A stretch of DNA of 64,000 nucleotides from Alkalimonas delamerensis (GTDB lineage Bacteria > Pseudomonadota > Gammaproteobacteria > Enterobacterales > Alteromonadaceae), in assembly GCF_030717955.1 (NCBI RefSeq), contig NZ_JAUZVY010000004.1, forward strand, positions 186,001 to 250,000, read 5' to 3'. A model generated the notes under the pieces. It was not told where the DNA came from, did not search any database, and saw only the letters and a program-made list of their open reading frames with translations. This document shows positions 42,471 to 51,811 of the stretch, piece after piece; position 1 is the first letter of the stretch; each line of letters begins with the position of its first letter. Position numbers and translations under genes: made by a program.

Positions 42471-45365
42471 TTAACGATACGCTTCCGGGCTTGGGCAAGC
42501 ACACATCAGGTTGCGGTCGCCGTAGACATCGTCGATACGGGTCACGGTTGGCCAGAACTTGTTCTCGGCAACGTAAGCAGCCGGGAAGGCAGCGACCTGA
42601 CGGTCGTAGGCGCGGTTCCAGTCGTTGCTGAACACATCCTGCATGCTGTGCGGGGCAAAGTGCAGCGGGTTGTTGTCCAGTGCCCATTCACCGGATTCTA
42701 CCTTGGCGATTTCAGCACGAATGGTGGTCATAGCTTCGATGAACTTATCCAGCTCGGCTTTGCTTTCCGACTCGGTCGGTTCAATCATCAAAGTACCAGC
42801 GACCGGGAAGCTCATGGTCGGTGAGTGGTAACCAAAGTCCATCAGACGCTTGGCAATGTCCATCTCGGTGACGCCGCTGGCTTCTTTCAGTGGGCGAATA
42901 TCAATGATGCACTCGTGCGCCACCCGGCCGTTGCTGCCGCGGTACAGTACCGGGAAGTGCGGATCCAGCTTCTTCGCCATGTAGTTGGCGCTCAGGATAG
43001 CGATTTCAGTGGCCTGCTTTAAGCCCTCGCTGCCCATCATGGCAATGTACATCCAGCTGATCGGCAAAATACCTGCGCTGCCGTAAGGCGCGGCCGAAAC
43101 CGCACCGTTTTGCTCGCCGGTGCCTGGGATTTTCACCACCGGGTGATTCGGTAAAAACGGTGCCAGATGGCTTTTTACACCAATCGGGCCCATGCCCGGG
43201 CCGCCGCCGCCGTGCGGGATGCAGAAGGTTTTGTGCAGGTTTAAATGCGACACGTCCGAGCCAATAAAGCCAGGCGAAGTTAACCCCACCTGAGCGTTCA
43301 TATTGGCACCGTCCATATAGACCTGGCCACCGTGCGCGTGCACGATGTCGCACAGTTCACGGATGCTGGCTTCAAACACGCCATGAGTCGATGGGTAGGT
43401 CACCATAATGGCTGCCAGTCGGTCCGACACTTCCTCGGCCTTGGCTTTTAAATCGGCCATATCGATGTTGCCGGACTTGTCGCAATCGACCAGCACCACT
43501 TCAAAGTTGGCCATGGCCGCTGTCGCCGGGTTGGTGCCGTGAGCAGAGACCGGGATCAGACAGACATTGCGGTGGCCTTCGCCACGGCTTTCGTGGTACT
43601 TGCGAATGGCAATCATGCCAGCGTATTCACCCTGAGCACCGGAGTTCGGCTGCATCGAGATGTTGTCGTAACCAGTGATATTGACCAGCCAATCGCCCAG
43701 CTCAGTGATCATTTGGGCATAACCTTGCGCCTGATCAAGTGGGCAGAACGGGTGCAGCGCGCCAAATTCCGGCCAGGTGACCGGGATCATCTCGGCGGTG
43801 GCGTTCAGTTTCATGGTGCAGGAGCCCAGAGAAATCATCGAGTGGTTCAGTGCCAGATCTTTGTTTTCCAGCTTTTTGATGTAACGCAGCATCTCAGTTT
43901 CTGAGTGGTACTGGTTAAACACCGGGTGCTGCAAAATTGCATCGTGACGCAGCAAGCTGGCAGGAATTGAGCTAGAACCCTGTTGCACCAGCTCAGCATC
44001 GAGCGCTGCCACATCCAGACCATGGTTGTCTCCCAGCACAATGGCGAACAGCTCAGCGATATCGGCCGCTGTGGTCAGTTCGTGGAAGCTGATTGACAGG
44101 CTATCGGCCAGATCAGTACGCAGGTTCACTTCTTTGGCCAGCGCGCGGGCAATAACGGCAGCGCGGTCGGCCACTTTAAAGCTGATGGTATCGAACCAGT
44201 GGTTGTGCAGCAGCTCGACGCCTTTGGCTTTAAGGCCAGCAGCAAAAATATCGGCAGAGCGGTGAATGCGCTCGGCAATGGTTTTCAGGCCGTCCGGGCC
44301 ATGGTAGACGGCGTAGAAGGACGCCATATTGGCCAGCAGCACCTGAGCGGTACAGATGTTGGAGTTGGCTTTTTCGCGGCGGATATGCTGCTCGCGGGTT
44401 TGCATTGCCATCCGCAGGGCATTGTTATCAAGCCGGTCTTTCGACACACCGATAATACGGCCTGGCATCGAGCGCTTGTACGCATCGCGGGTGGCAAAGA
44501 AAGCGGCGTGCGGGCCGCCGTAGCCCATCGGCACACCAAAACGCTGCGCCGAGCCCAGCACCACATCGGCGCCCAGCTGACCCGGGGATTTCATCAGTAC
44601 CAGCGCCATAATGTCGGTGGCAACGGCGACGATGGCCTTCTTGGCCTGCAAATCGGCAATCAGGGCGCTGTCGTCACGCACTTCACCGCTGCTGCTTGGG
44701 TATTGCAGCAAGGCACCGAACACATCGTGGTTGGCAGCCTCGCTGGCAGGACCAGTGACGATGTCAAAACCAAACATCTCGGCACGGGTTTTCACCACGT
44801 CCAGTGTTTGTGGGTGCACATCGTTGGCAATAAAATAGCTGTTGGATTTTTTGTTTTTCGACACCCGCTTGGCCAGTGCCATGGCTTCGGCAGCGGCGGT
44901 GGCTTCATCCAGCAAGGACGCACTGGCCAGTTCCAGGCCGGTTAAGTCCAGTGTCAACTGCTGGAAGTTCAGCAGGGCTTCTAAGCGGCCCTGAGCGATT
45001 TCCGGCTGGTACGGCGTGTAAGCGGTATACCAGCCCGGGTTTTCCAGCACGTTGCGCAGGATCACGTTCGGCGTCAGCGTTGGGTGGTAGCCCATGCCAA
45101 TGTAGGACTTGAACACTTTGTTTTTTGCAGCAACGGATTTCAGGTACGCAAGGGCTTCGGCCTCGCTGCGGCTGTCACCAATGGCCAGTGGTTGTGGCAA
45201 ACGGATATCGGCCGGAATGGTTTGCGCGATCAGCTCTTCCACCGAGCTGACATTCAGCTCGGCCAGCATCGCCGCGGTTTCGTTGGCATCCGGGCCAATA
45301 TGGCGTTGAATAAATTCCTGATGATTCGCAAGTTGCGACAGCGTTTTAGCAGCAGGGTTGCTCAT
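42471..45365 (-). CDS. gcvP: Glycine dehydrogenase (decarboxylating), P protein
   Basis: A 964-residue pyridoxal-phosphate enzyme that decarboxylates glycine and loads the aminomethyl group on the lipoyl arm of GcvH. Both halves of the protein are present, as in the single-chain bacterial enzyme: N-half with FIQRHIGPDANETAAML, GMGYHPTLTPNVILRNVLEN and DEATAAAEAM; C-half with LGSCTMKLNATAEMIPVTW and the PLP lysine region LNLHKTFCIPHGGGGPGMGP. It is the last gene of the gcvT-gcvH-gcvP unit, 88 bases from gcvH, and is closed by a terminator. Confidence 0.97.
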   Translation of the reverse strand: MSNPAAKTLSQLANHQEFIQRHIGPDANETAAMLAELNVSSVEELIAQTIPADIRLPQPLAIGDSRSEAEALAYLKSVAAKNKVFKSYIGMGYHPTLTPNVILRNVLENPGWYTAYTPYQPEIAQGRLEALLNFQQLTLDLTGLELASASLLDEATAAAEAMALAKRVSKNKKSNSYFIANDVHPQTLDVVKTRAEMFGFDIVTGPASEAANHDVFGALLQYPSSSGEVRDDSALIADLQAKKAIVAVATDIMALVLMKSPGQLGADVVLGSAQRFGVPMGYGGPHAAFFATRDAYKRSMPGRIIGVSKDRLDNNALRMAMQTREQHIRREKANSNICTAQVLLANMASFYAVYHGPDGLKTIAERIHRSADIFAAGLKAKGVELLHNHWFDTISFKVADRAAVIARALAKEVNLRTDLADSLSISFHELTTAADIAELFAIVLGDNHGLDVAALDAELVQQGSSSIPASLLRHDAILQHPVFNQYHSETEMLRYIKKLENKDLALNHSMISLGSCTMKLNATAEMIPVTWPEFGALHPFCPLDQAQGYAQMITELGDWLVNITGYDNISMQPNSGAQGEYAGMIAIRKYHESRGEGHRNVCLIPVSAHGTNPATAAMANFEVVLVDCDKSGNIDMADLKAKAEEVSDRLAAIMVTYPSTHGVFEASIRELCDIVHAHGGQVYMDGANMNAQVGLTSPGFIGSDVSHLNLHKTFCIPHGGGGPGMGPIGVKSHLAPFLPNHPVVKIPGTGEQNGAVSAAPYGSAGILPISWMYIAMMGSEGLKQATEIAILSANYMAKKLDPHFPVLYRGSNGRVAHECIIDIRPLKEASGVTEMDIAKRLMDFGYHSPTMSFPVAGTLMIEPTESESKAELDKFIEAMTTIRAEIAKVESGEWALDNNPLHFAPHSMQDVFSNDWNRAYDRQVAAFPAAYVAENKFWPTVTRIDDVYGDRNLMCACPSPEAYR

Positions 45366-45409
45366 GCTTGATGTGTCCTATAAATACAAAAGTGTACAGC
45401 CGATAAAAG

Positions 45410-45436
45410 GTAAGCCCCGAATAATACGGGGCTTAC
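45410..45436 (-). terminator. Hairpin between gcvH and gcvP
   Basis: Ten-base arms gtaagccccg/cggggcttac (45410-45419 and 45427-45436) with a seven-base loop; on the minus strand cttttatc follows, a weak U-tract. It lies 18 bases after the gcvH stop and 45 bases before gcvP, so it may partly terminate or attenuate transcription inside the operon and lower gcvP output. Confidence 0.6.
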
Positions 45437-45453
45437 GCAGCAACAGATTGGTT

Positions 45454-45843
45454 TTAGTCTTCGTCGATCACGTTCTGGTAGCCTTCGGCATCCAGCAGTT
45501 CATCCAGCTCCGCCAGATCGGAGGCTTTGATTTTGAACATCCAGCCATCGTGGTAAGGGCTGGCGTTCACTTGCTCCGGCGCATCGGTCAGCGACTCGTT
45601 CACTTCGACCACTTCGCCAGACAAAGGGGCGTAGATATCCGAAGCGGCTTTAACCGACTCGGCCACCGCGCAGTCGTCGCCCTGAGACACCGTATCGCCA
45701 ACTTCTGGCAGCTCGACAAAGACCATATCGCCCAGCAGCTCTTGCGCATGCTCAGAAATACCGACGCTGTAGATGCCATCGCCTTCGTGACGAACCCACT
45801 CGTGGGACGAGGCATACTTTAATTCTGTAGGGATAGAGCTCAT
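45454..45843 (-). CDS. gcvH: Glycine cleavage system H protein
   Basis: A 129-residue lipoyl carrier protein that shuttles the aminomethyl group between GcvP and GcvT. The opening SSIPTELKYASSHEWVRHEG and the lipoylated Lys in AVAESVKAASDIYAP are standard, and the length is exactly that of E. coli GcvH. The ATG at 45843 (with aaggaac upstream) is the normal start; the open frame continues to 45945 without protein-like pattern. It is flanked on both sides by hairpins within the operon. Confidence 0.97.
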   Translation of the reverse strand: MSSIPTELKYASSHEWVRHEGDGIYSVGISEHAQELLGDMVFVELPEVGDTVSQGDDCAVAESVKAASDIYAPLSGEVVEVNESLTDAPEQVNASPYHDGWMFKIKASDLAELDELLDAEGYQNVIDED

Positions 45844-45917
45844 GTTTAGTTCCTTACCTGATGTTGTTCTTTTAAGTCCGCATGCACAGACGGTTGCCAT
45901 GCTATTGTGATACAGCA

Positions 45918-45954
45918 GGCAGGCTGTTGTACAGCTTTTGCACAACAGCCTGCC
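45918..45954 (-). repeat. Strong hairpin between gcvT and gcvH
   Basis: Thirteen-base perfect arms ggcaggctgttgt (45918-45930) and acaacagcctgcc (45942-45954) with an eleven-base loop. It starts 11 bases after the gcvT stop. No T-run follows on the minus strand, so an RNA processing or stabilising role, or partial termination, is more likely than full termination. Confidence 0.7.
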
Positions 45955-45965
45955 ATCATTAAACT

Positions 45966-47045
45966 TTAGATCAGTTTTTTGCCCATGCGGACAAAGGCTG
46001 GCTTGATCACCTTCACCGGCACCAGCTTGCCGCGAATATCCACCTCGGCGCTATCGCCGACATTGGCCGGAACCCGCGCCATCGCAATACTAAAGCCCAG
46101 CGTCGGAGAGAAGGTGCCCGAGGTAATGATGCCTTCGCCGCCTTCAACCACCACCCGCTGACCATGGCGCAGCACGCCTTTTTGTTCCATCACCAGCCCC
46201 ACCAGCTTGTCGGTGCCGGTTGCTTTCTGATGCTCCAGCGCTGCACGGCCAATAAAGTGACGATCGGCCGGCTCAAAGGCAATGGTCCAACCCATGTTGG
46301 CCGCCAGAGGCGACACAGTTTCGTCCATATCCTGGCCGTACAAATTCATGCCGGCTTCCAGGCGCAAGGTATCACGGGCACCCAGGCCACAAGGCTTGAC
46401 ACCTGCTGCCAGCAGTTGCTGCCAGAAATCCGCCGCCAGGCCTTCTGGCATGGCAATTTCGTAGCCGTCTTCACCAGTGTAACCGGTGGTGGCGATAAAC
46501 AAATCACCGCTTTGCACGCCAAAGAACGGCTTCATGCCTTCAACCGCTGCCTGTTGAGCGGCATCCAGTAAGGTAGCGACTTTAGCTTTGGCATTGGGGC
46601 CTTGCACCGCAATCAGCGCCAGCTCTGGCCGCTCGGTAACGGTCACCTCAAACGCTGGTGCGTGCTGGTTGAGCCAGGCCAAATCTTTTTCACGGGTGGC
46701 GGAATTCACCACAATGCGGAAGTAGTCTTCTTGCAGGAAGTAAACAATCAGGTCGTCGATCACGCCACCGGCTTCATTCAGCATGGCGGTGTACAGGGCT
46801 TTGCCTGGCACCGTTAATTTGGCAACATCGTTGGCCAGCAAGTAGCGCAGGAAGTCACGGGTACGGGCACCGGTCAGGTCCACGATGGTCATGTGCGACA
46901 CATCAAACATACCGGCATCCTGGCGCACCGCGTGGTGCTCTTCCATTTGAGAGCCGTAGTTAATGGGCATCTGCCAGCCGAAAAAATCCACCATTTTGGC
47001 ACCGGCTTCCAGATGTTTGGCGTGTAACACGGTTTGTTGGGACAT
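45966..47045 (-). CDS. gcvT: Glycine cleavage system T protein (aminomethyltransferase)
   Basis: A 359-residue tetrahydrofolate-dependent enzyme that releases ammonia and transfers the methylene group to folate. The opening TVLHAKHLEAGAKMVDFFGW, QDAGMFDVSHMTIVDLTG, GGVIDDLIVY and GYTGEDGYEIAMP are typical, with the C-terminal GQRVVVEGGEGIITSGT. The ATG at 47045 follows aggaag and gives the usual length; a longer frame to 47153 runs into the leader. Transcription of the operon seems to start about 47172 (TATAAT on the minus strand at 47178-47183), leaving a long leader. Confidence 0.97.
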   Translation of the reverse strand: MSQQTVLHAKHLEAGAKMVDFFGWQMPINYGSQMEEHHAVRQDAGMFDVSHMTIVDLTGARTRDFLRYLLANDVAKLTVPGKALYTAMLNEAGGVIDDLIVYFLQEDYFRIVVNSATREKDLAWLNQHAPAFEVTVTERPELALIAVQGPNAKAKVATLLDAAQQAAVEGMKPFFGVQSGDLFIATTGYTGEDGYEIAMPEGLAADFWQQLLAAGVKPCGLGARDTLRLEAGMNLYGQDMDETVSPLAANMGWTIAFEPADRHFIGRAALEHQKATGTDKLVGLVMEQKGVLRHGQRVVVEGGEGIITSGTFSPTLGFSIAMARVPANVGDSAEVDIRGKLVPVKVIKPAFVRMGKKLI

Positions 47046-47171
47046 GGGCTTGCTTCCTGTGATCTGAGGCGACGCTCTGCCTGGTTGGTAGCCACAAGGC
47101 TCAAGCTGGCAGCAACGCCGCTGGTTCAGGCTGTACCCCGCAAGGTTATGCAACCCGACCGACTAAGAATG

Positions 47172-47205
47172 CATCGATTATAACGGAAGCCTGCGACGGC
47201 CAACA
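47172..47205 (-). promoter_or_regulatory. gcv operon promoter
   Basis: On the minus strand a perfect TATAAT -10 box lies at 47178-47183, with CTGTTG (47200-47205) as -35 at 16 bases. The resulting leader to the gcvT ATG at 47045 is about 125 bases. I looked for the glycine riboswitch consensus in it and did not find it. Confidence 0.65.
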
Positions 47206-47241
47206 GCCCCCTTACCCTTAGATTTACTAATGATTAGACGT

Positions 47242-48471
47242 TCAGCCGAGGGCGGCATCCGATCCAGGCTGTGCTGGCCTGGCTGCTTTGGGCAAATCGC
47301 CGCTGTTGCCAAGCGCCAGCGCCATCATCGGTTGCTTCAGCTTGCTTTGCTTATCCAGCAGGCTCATGCCGATAGAGCGCAGCACTTTCGGCAGCAAAGC
47401 GCCACCGGCAAAGCCGCGTTTAAAGGTCTCCATCGCCAAAATCAGGCTTTGCGCTTCGGATTTTCGCCAGCGCTGATAACGGGCCAACAGCCGTGGGCAA
47501 TCGATAGCGCCCTGCTGCTCCCGCTGCTCTGAGATTAGTTCTGCTAATGCAGCAACATCCATCAGTCCCAGATTCATGCCCTGACCGGCCAGTGGGTGGA
47601 TGCTGTGGGCGGCATCAGCCACCAACACCACCCGGCCCTGCACCCATTGATTGGCGTAGCGCATGCGAAGCGGGATCCGTTGCCGTTCACTCACAAGTTG
47701 CAGCGGCCCCAGCACCGATTGACTGGCTGCTGTCACCGCTTTGGCAAAGGCCTCGGCCGGCAGTGCCTGCAAGGTCTGAGCCCGCTCGGGCGGTACACTC
47801 CAGACGATGGACACTTGACGGCTGTCCGGCAATGGCAACAACGCCAAGGGCCCATCCGGCCAGAACACCTGGCGGGCGGTGGCCTGATGCGGCTCGGTGC
47901 TGGCTAAGGTAGCGACCAATGCATGGTGTTGGTAATCCCAGTGCGTCAGGGGCAGTTGCAGCGATTCGCGGATAAAAGAGTTGGCACCATCGGCCGCCAC
48001 CAGCAAACTGGAGAGCAGCAAGTCACCGCTTTCCAGTTGCAGCGCAACATTCTGGTCGCCCTGGCTGATGCGGCTGATGCCGCTGCCAAACAAGCACTGC
48101 ACATTGCTGTGCTGGCTCAGCTGCTGATAGAGCTGCTGACGAATGCTTTGGTTGTCGCAGATCCAGCCAAGAGCCGGCAGCTGCTGCTCGGCCGCCGAAA
48201 AGCCCAGCCGGCCAAAGCTGTCGGCTTGCCACACTTCCATCTGCTGATAAGGCGCGGCCTCGGCGGCAATGCCAGACCAGACACCCAGCCCGGCCAACAA
48301 GCGCTGCGATGCCAGGTTCAGGGCACTGACGCGGGAAAAGTCGGCTGCACCTGGCTGCGGCTGCGGGCCTTTTTCCAGCAGCCGGATCTGAAGCCCGAGC
48401 GGAGCCAACAGCAAGGCCAGCGTCAGGCCAGCGCTGCCTGCGCCAACAATGGTGATATCACAATGCTGCAT
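47242..48471 (-). CDS. ubiI: 2-polyprenylphenol hydroxylase UbiI (VisC)
   Basis: A 409-residue FAD monooxygenase of the UbiH/UbiI/UbiF group, probably the C5 hydroxylase of ubiquinone synthesis. The N-terminal dinucleotide fold ITIVGAGSAGLTLALLL and the second FAD motif DAAHSIHPLAGQGMN are intact; the middle WICDNQSIRQQLYQQL stretch fits the family. Its position directly after ubiH and before gcvT is that of E. coli ubiI. It overlaps ubiH by 14 bases, so both are translated from one message. Confidence 0.88.
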   Translation of the reverse strand: MQHCDITIVGAGSAGLTLALLLAPLGLQIRLLEKGPQPQPGAADFSRVSALNLASQRLLAGLGVWSGIAAEAAPYQQMEVWQADSFGRLGFSAAEQQLPALGWICDNQSIRQQLYQQLSQHSNVQCLFGSGISRISQGDQNVALQLESGDLLLSSLLVAADGANSFIRESLQLPLTHWDYQHHALVATLASTEPHQATARQVFWPDGPLALLPLPDSRQVSIVWSVPPERAQTLQALPAEAFAKAVTAASQSVLGPLQLVSERQRIPLRMRYANQWVQGRVVLVADAAHSIHPLAGQGMNLGLMDVAALAELISEQREQQGAIDCPRLLARYQRWRKSEAQSLILAMETFKRGFAGGALLPKVLRSIGMSLLDKQSKLKQPMMALALGNSGDLPKAARPAQPGSDAALG

Positions 48472-49705
48472 CGTTTGAAAACTCCTTCAGCTGTGCCTGC
48501 TGGCGCAGCGTCGCGCTGTAGCCCATGGCCTGGCGGGCCAGTGGTTGTTGCAACGGCTCACACAGCAGCATGCCGAGCAAACCCAGATTGCGGCCCAGTG
48601 CCAGCAACCGGGAGCGATTGGAAAATAGCCGCACCAGCCCATCGGTCAGGGTCATCACCTGCTGCATATCGGCCTCGCGGGCCAGCTGGTACTGGCGCAG
48701 CATGGCGTAATCGCCAATGGCTGTCGGCATCTGCTGCACCAGCGCGACCAAAGCAGCAATATCGCGCAGCGCCAGATTAAAGCCCTGACCGGCAATCGGA
48801 TGCAGGCTGTGCAGGCTGTTGCCAAGCAGTGCAATGCGATGACGCACCGGGCTGTCGCTGCGCCTGAGTGTCAAGGGGTAACTGGCCCGGGCGCCACTTT
48901 TGACAAAGACCCCGGCCCGGTAGCCAAAAGCTTGCTGAGCGGCGGCGGTAAAGGCTGGCTCGTCCAGCTGCATCAACTGAGCGGCTTCTGCCGGTTGGGT
49001 GGTCCAGACCAAGGAGTAGCGCTTGCCAGGCAAGGGCAACAGCGCTATCGGACCATCGGCGGTAAAGCGCTCAAAAGCCCGCTGCTGATGCGGCTCGGCC
49101 AGCGCCAGATTGGCGATCACCGCCGTTTGCTCGTAGTGCTCGCTGCGCAGGGCAAAACCAGCCAGCTGCCGGGTGGGCGACAGGCCGCCTTCGCACACCA
49201 CCAAAAGCCTGGCAGAGAGCGTTTTGCCACTGGCCAGTTGCAGCTGCACCTGATCGGCTTGTTGCTGCAAGGAGGCCACCTGATCCGGCTGCAGCATCAT
49301 CAGTTGCTTGCCCGGTAATGCTTGCAAGCGCTGCTGCAGCAACTGCCCCAAGTGCTCCACTTCGAGCACTGCGCCAAATTCGCTCAGGCCAAAGTGATCG
49401 GCTTCAAGGTAGCATTTGCCAAAATGGCCGCGATCCGACACATGAATATGGCGGATGGGGCTGGCTTTGGCCCCAAGCTCCGGCCACAGCTGCCAGTTGC
49501 GCAATTGATCGACACTGGCTGCCGCCAAAGCGATGCTGCGACTGTCAAAACTGACCGAGCGCTCTACAGCGGCTTGTTGTTCTATCACCGCAATGCGAAG
49601 CGTCGGCCTGGCCTTAAGCAAAGCCCAGGCCAGCGTGAGTCCTGCCATGCCGCCACCGGCAATGGCGATATCGACCTCTGGAGCTGTGTCAGTCAAACTG
49701 GCCAT
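48458..49705 (-). CDS. ubiH: 2-polyprenyl-6-methoxyphenol hydroxylase UbiH
   Basis: A 415-residue FAD monooxygenase of ubiquinone synthesis. FAD motifs IAGGGMAGLTLAWALL and HPIAGQGFNLALRD, and FDSRSIALAAASV at the N-side, identify the family. Its place directly after pepP is that of E. coli ubiH. The ATG at 49705 (MASLTDTAPE) has aagg upstream and overlaps the pepP end by 17 bases; an ATG at 49729 is also in frame but has no room for a ribosome site. Confidence 0.9.
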   Translation of the reverse strand: MASLTDTAPEVDIAIAGGGMAGLTLAWALLKARPTLRIAVIEQQAAVERSVSFDSRSIALAAASVDQLRNWQLWPELGAKASPIRHIHVSDRGHFGKCYLEADHFGLSEFGAVLEVEHLGQLLQQRLQALPGKQLMMLQPDQVASLQQQADQVQLQLASGKTLSARLLVVCEGGLSPTRQLAGFALRSEHYEQTAVIANLALAEPHQQRAFERFTADGPIALLPLPGKRYSLVWTTQPAEAAQLMQLDEPAFTAAAQQAFGYRAGVFVKSGARASYPLTLRRSDSPVRHRIALLGNSLHSLHPIAGQGFNLALRDIAALVALVQQMPTAIGDYAMLRQYQLAREADMQQVMTLTDGLVRLFSNRSRLLALGRNLGLLGMLLCEPLQQPLARQAMGYSATLRQQAQLKEFSNDAAL

Positions 49706-51050
49706 GGCCTTGTCCTGGGTCGCTTGCATCCTGAGCCATTAAGGCTTCAATCTCAGCAATGGTTTTGGGCACCGCCGCCGTCAGATTGCGATGGCCCTCT
49801 GCGGTAACCAGCACATCGTCTTCAATGCGAATGCCAATGCCCCACCATTTGGGATCGGTGTCGCAGCCTTTGGGAATGTACAGGCCGGGCTCGACCGTTA
49901 GCACCATACCGGGTTCAAACACTCGGTTTTTCGCACCGGGCTCGGGTACGGCGCCTTTCGGCTGGTAAGAGCCAACATCGTGCACATCCAGCCCCAGCCA
50001 ATGGCCCAGACTGTGAATCATCCAGGGCTTGGCCGCTTCGGCTTCGATGAGCGCATCCAGCTCGCCCTGGAGGATCCCAAGCCGATGCAGGCCTTCGGTC
50101 AGCACCCGGTAACAGGCTTGGGTGGCGAGCGCAAAGCTGCTGCCGGGTTTGATTTCAGCCAGCGCCGCCAACTGGGCATCCAGCACCAGCTGATAGAGGG
50201 CCGCCTGCTCAGTGCTAAAGCGGCCATTCACCGGGAAGGTACGGGTAATATCGGCAGCATAGCCCTGCCACTCGCAGCCAGCATCGATCAACACCAGATC
50301 GCCATCGCAAAGCTCGGCGTTGTTTTCGGTGTAATGCAAAATGCAGGCATTCTCGCCCCCGCCAACAATGGCGTTGTAGGCCGGGTAGCGGGCGCCCTGC
50401 ATCGCACTGTGGTGCAAAATGCAGGCTTCTAACTGGTATTCCTGCATGCCGGGCTGACACAGCTGCATCGCGGCCTTGTGTGCATCCGCGCTAATGGTGG
50501 CGGCTTGCTGCATCAGGCTGATTTCGTGTGCATCTTTCAACAGCCGCAGCTCGCTAAGCAATGGCCGTAAATTGCATTGCTGCTGGGGCGCCAGCTCGCT
50601 TTGGCGTGGCGTAGTGCGGATCTGCTGTTGGCAAGCGTTCAACTGGCTTAGCAAAGCCTCATCGTCGCCAAAACAAAACCACAGCTGCTGTTTGCCTTTC
50701 ATGGCGGCGACCAGCTGCGCTTGCTGTTCGCTGATGGAGGCTGCCGCTATACCAAACTGCTGCTCTGCCTGCTCCGGGCCAAAGCGCCGGCCTTGCCAGA
50801 CTTCTTTTTCCACGTCTTTATCGCGGCACAGCAGCAGCTCAGCGCTTTGTCCGGCTGCATCTTTGGTTAAAATCAGCAGCGCATCGGGTTCCGGGAAAGC
50901 CGTCAGGTACCAAAAGTCACTGTTGGGACGAAAGGGGTACTCGGTATCACGGCTACGGGTCTGTTCATGGCCAGCGGCAATGACCGCGACCGAAGAGGCA
51001 GGTAATTCAGCCAGCAACCGCTGGCGACGCTCAGCCTGGGGCCTGTTCAT
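49689..51050 (-). CDS. pepP: Xaa-Pro aminopeptidase PepP
   Basis: A 453-residue M24 peptidase that removes N-terminal residues before proline. The N-terminal domain has RLLAELPASSVAVIAAG and RDTEYPFRPNSDFWYLTAF; the catalytic pita-bread domain shows VLIDAGCEWQGYAADITRTF (metal Asp pair), HSLGHWLGLDVHD (metal His), MVLTVEPGLYIP (Glu) and GIRIEDDVLV (Glu). It is the second gene of the ygfB-pepP-ubiH-ubiI unit, 21 bases after ygfB, and overlaps ubiH. Confidence 0.95.
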   Translation of the reverse strand: MNRPQAERRQRLLAELPASSVAVIAAGHEQTRSRDTEYPFRPNSDFWYLTAFPEPDALLILTKDAAGQSAELLLCRDKDVEKEVWQGRRFGPEQAEQQFGIAAASISEQQAQLVAAMKGKQQLWFCFGDDEALLSQLNACQQQIRTTPRQSELAPQQQCNLRPLLSELRLLKDAHEISLMQQAATISADAHKAAMQLCQPGMQEYQLEACILHHSAMQGARYPAYNAIVGGGENACILHYTENNAELCDGDLVLIDAGCEWQGYAADITRTFPVNGRFSTEQAALYQLVLDAQLAALAEIKPGSSFALATQACYRVLTEGLHRLGILQGELDALIEAEAAKPWMIHSLGHWLGLDVHDVGSYQPKGAVPEPGAKNRVFEPGMVLTVEPGLYIPKGCDTDPKWWGIGIRIEDDVLVTAEGHRNLTAAVPKTIAEIEALMAQDASDPGQGHGQFD

Positions 51051-51071
51051 GGTTTTTCCTTTGTACGGGGA

Positions 51072-51653
51072 TCAGTGCAAGGTCTTTTTCGGCGCCGTGC
51101 CCTGTTGGTACTTTACACCCACTTCGTGGAAGCAGTTCAGCGCCAGGATACGGATATGTTCCAGCACCAGGTAATAGGACTCTTCGTTTTCCTGCTCGGA
51201 AAAATCGCTGCTGCTGTGCACATCGAGCCGGGTGATTTCGGTCAGCTGATTGACCGCATCGCGAATGTCTTCCGGCACCAGGGATAAGTCGGTTTGCAGC
51301 ACGGCAAAGCCAACCAAAAAGGCCTGACACCACTCGACCACGGCTTCGAGCCGTTCAATCAGACTGTCGTCATCGCTGGGCAGCAACAAAGCAAAAGCGT
51401 AGTCGGTTTGCTGCAGTTGCTCGGCAGTAAGACCAATCAACTCGACAATCTGTTTTTGCACCGCGACCGGCACCGCCTGATTGTCGTTCAGAAAATCGTA
51501 CAGTACCGGCAGGATCTGCTGTTGTTCTGCCTGGACACCGGCGGAGAGCAAGCCACTGATTAAACCATGCAGTTCGGCCGGAGAGGCCATCAGCTGCGAT
51601 TCTTCCATCCGAAGCAGCCATTGCTCATACGGCATTAAATAAGGGGTCGGCAT
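51072..51653 (-). CDS. ygfB: YgfB (UPF0149) family protein
   Basis: A 193-residue helical protein of the UPF0149 family. The conserved start of the fold is MASPAELHGLISGLLSAG, with NDNQAVPVAVQKQIVELIGL, WCQAFLVGFAVLQTDL and the acidic VHSSSDFSEQENEESYYLVL toward the C-terminus. The biochemical role is not settled; in Pseudomonas YgfB has been tied to control of antibiotic-resistance genes. The ATG at 51653 is the likely start. The gene opens the ygfB-pepP-ubiH-ubiI unit and is divergent from the 6S RNA. The usual neighbour zapA is absent here. Confidence 0.9.
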   Translation of the reverse strand: MPTPYLMPYEQWLLRMEESQLMASPAELHGLISGLLSAGVQAEQQQILPVLYDFLNDNQAVPVAVQKQIVELIGLTAEQLQQTDYAFALLLPSDDDSLIERLEAVVEWCQAFLVGFAVLQTDLSLVPEDIRDAVNQLTEITRLDVHSSSDFSEQENEESYYLVLEHIRILALNCFHEVGVKYQQGTAPKKTLH

Positions 51654-51811
51654 TTTGGCATCACCTAAAAGCATCCATGACCTTATCCTACCACTTGAGG
51701 AGCTGTCAGGCCAAGAAGCGGTCGACGATAAAGAAGACAGTGTTGGCACCAAGCGCACAGCTTTTCAGCACCCTGCCCTTTCATCCGGCCAGCAGCCGGT
51801 GCTATACTGAA

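Noticed and set aside
47046..47171. Glycine riboswitch in the gcvT leader
   Set aside because: The conserved aptamer core and tandem arrangement could not be found by eye in the leader.
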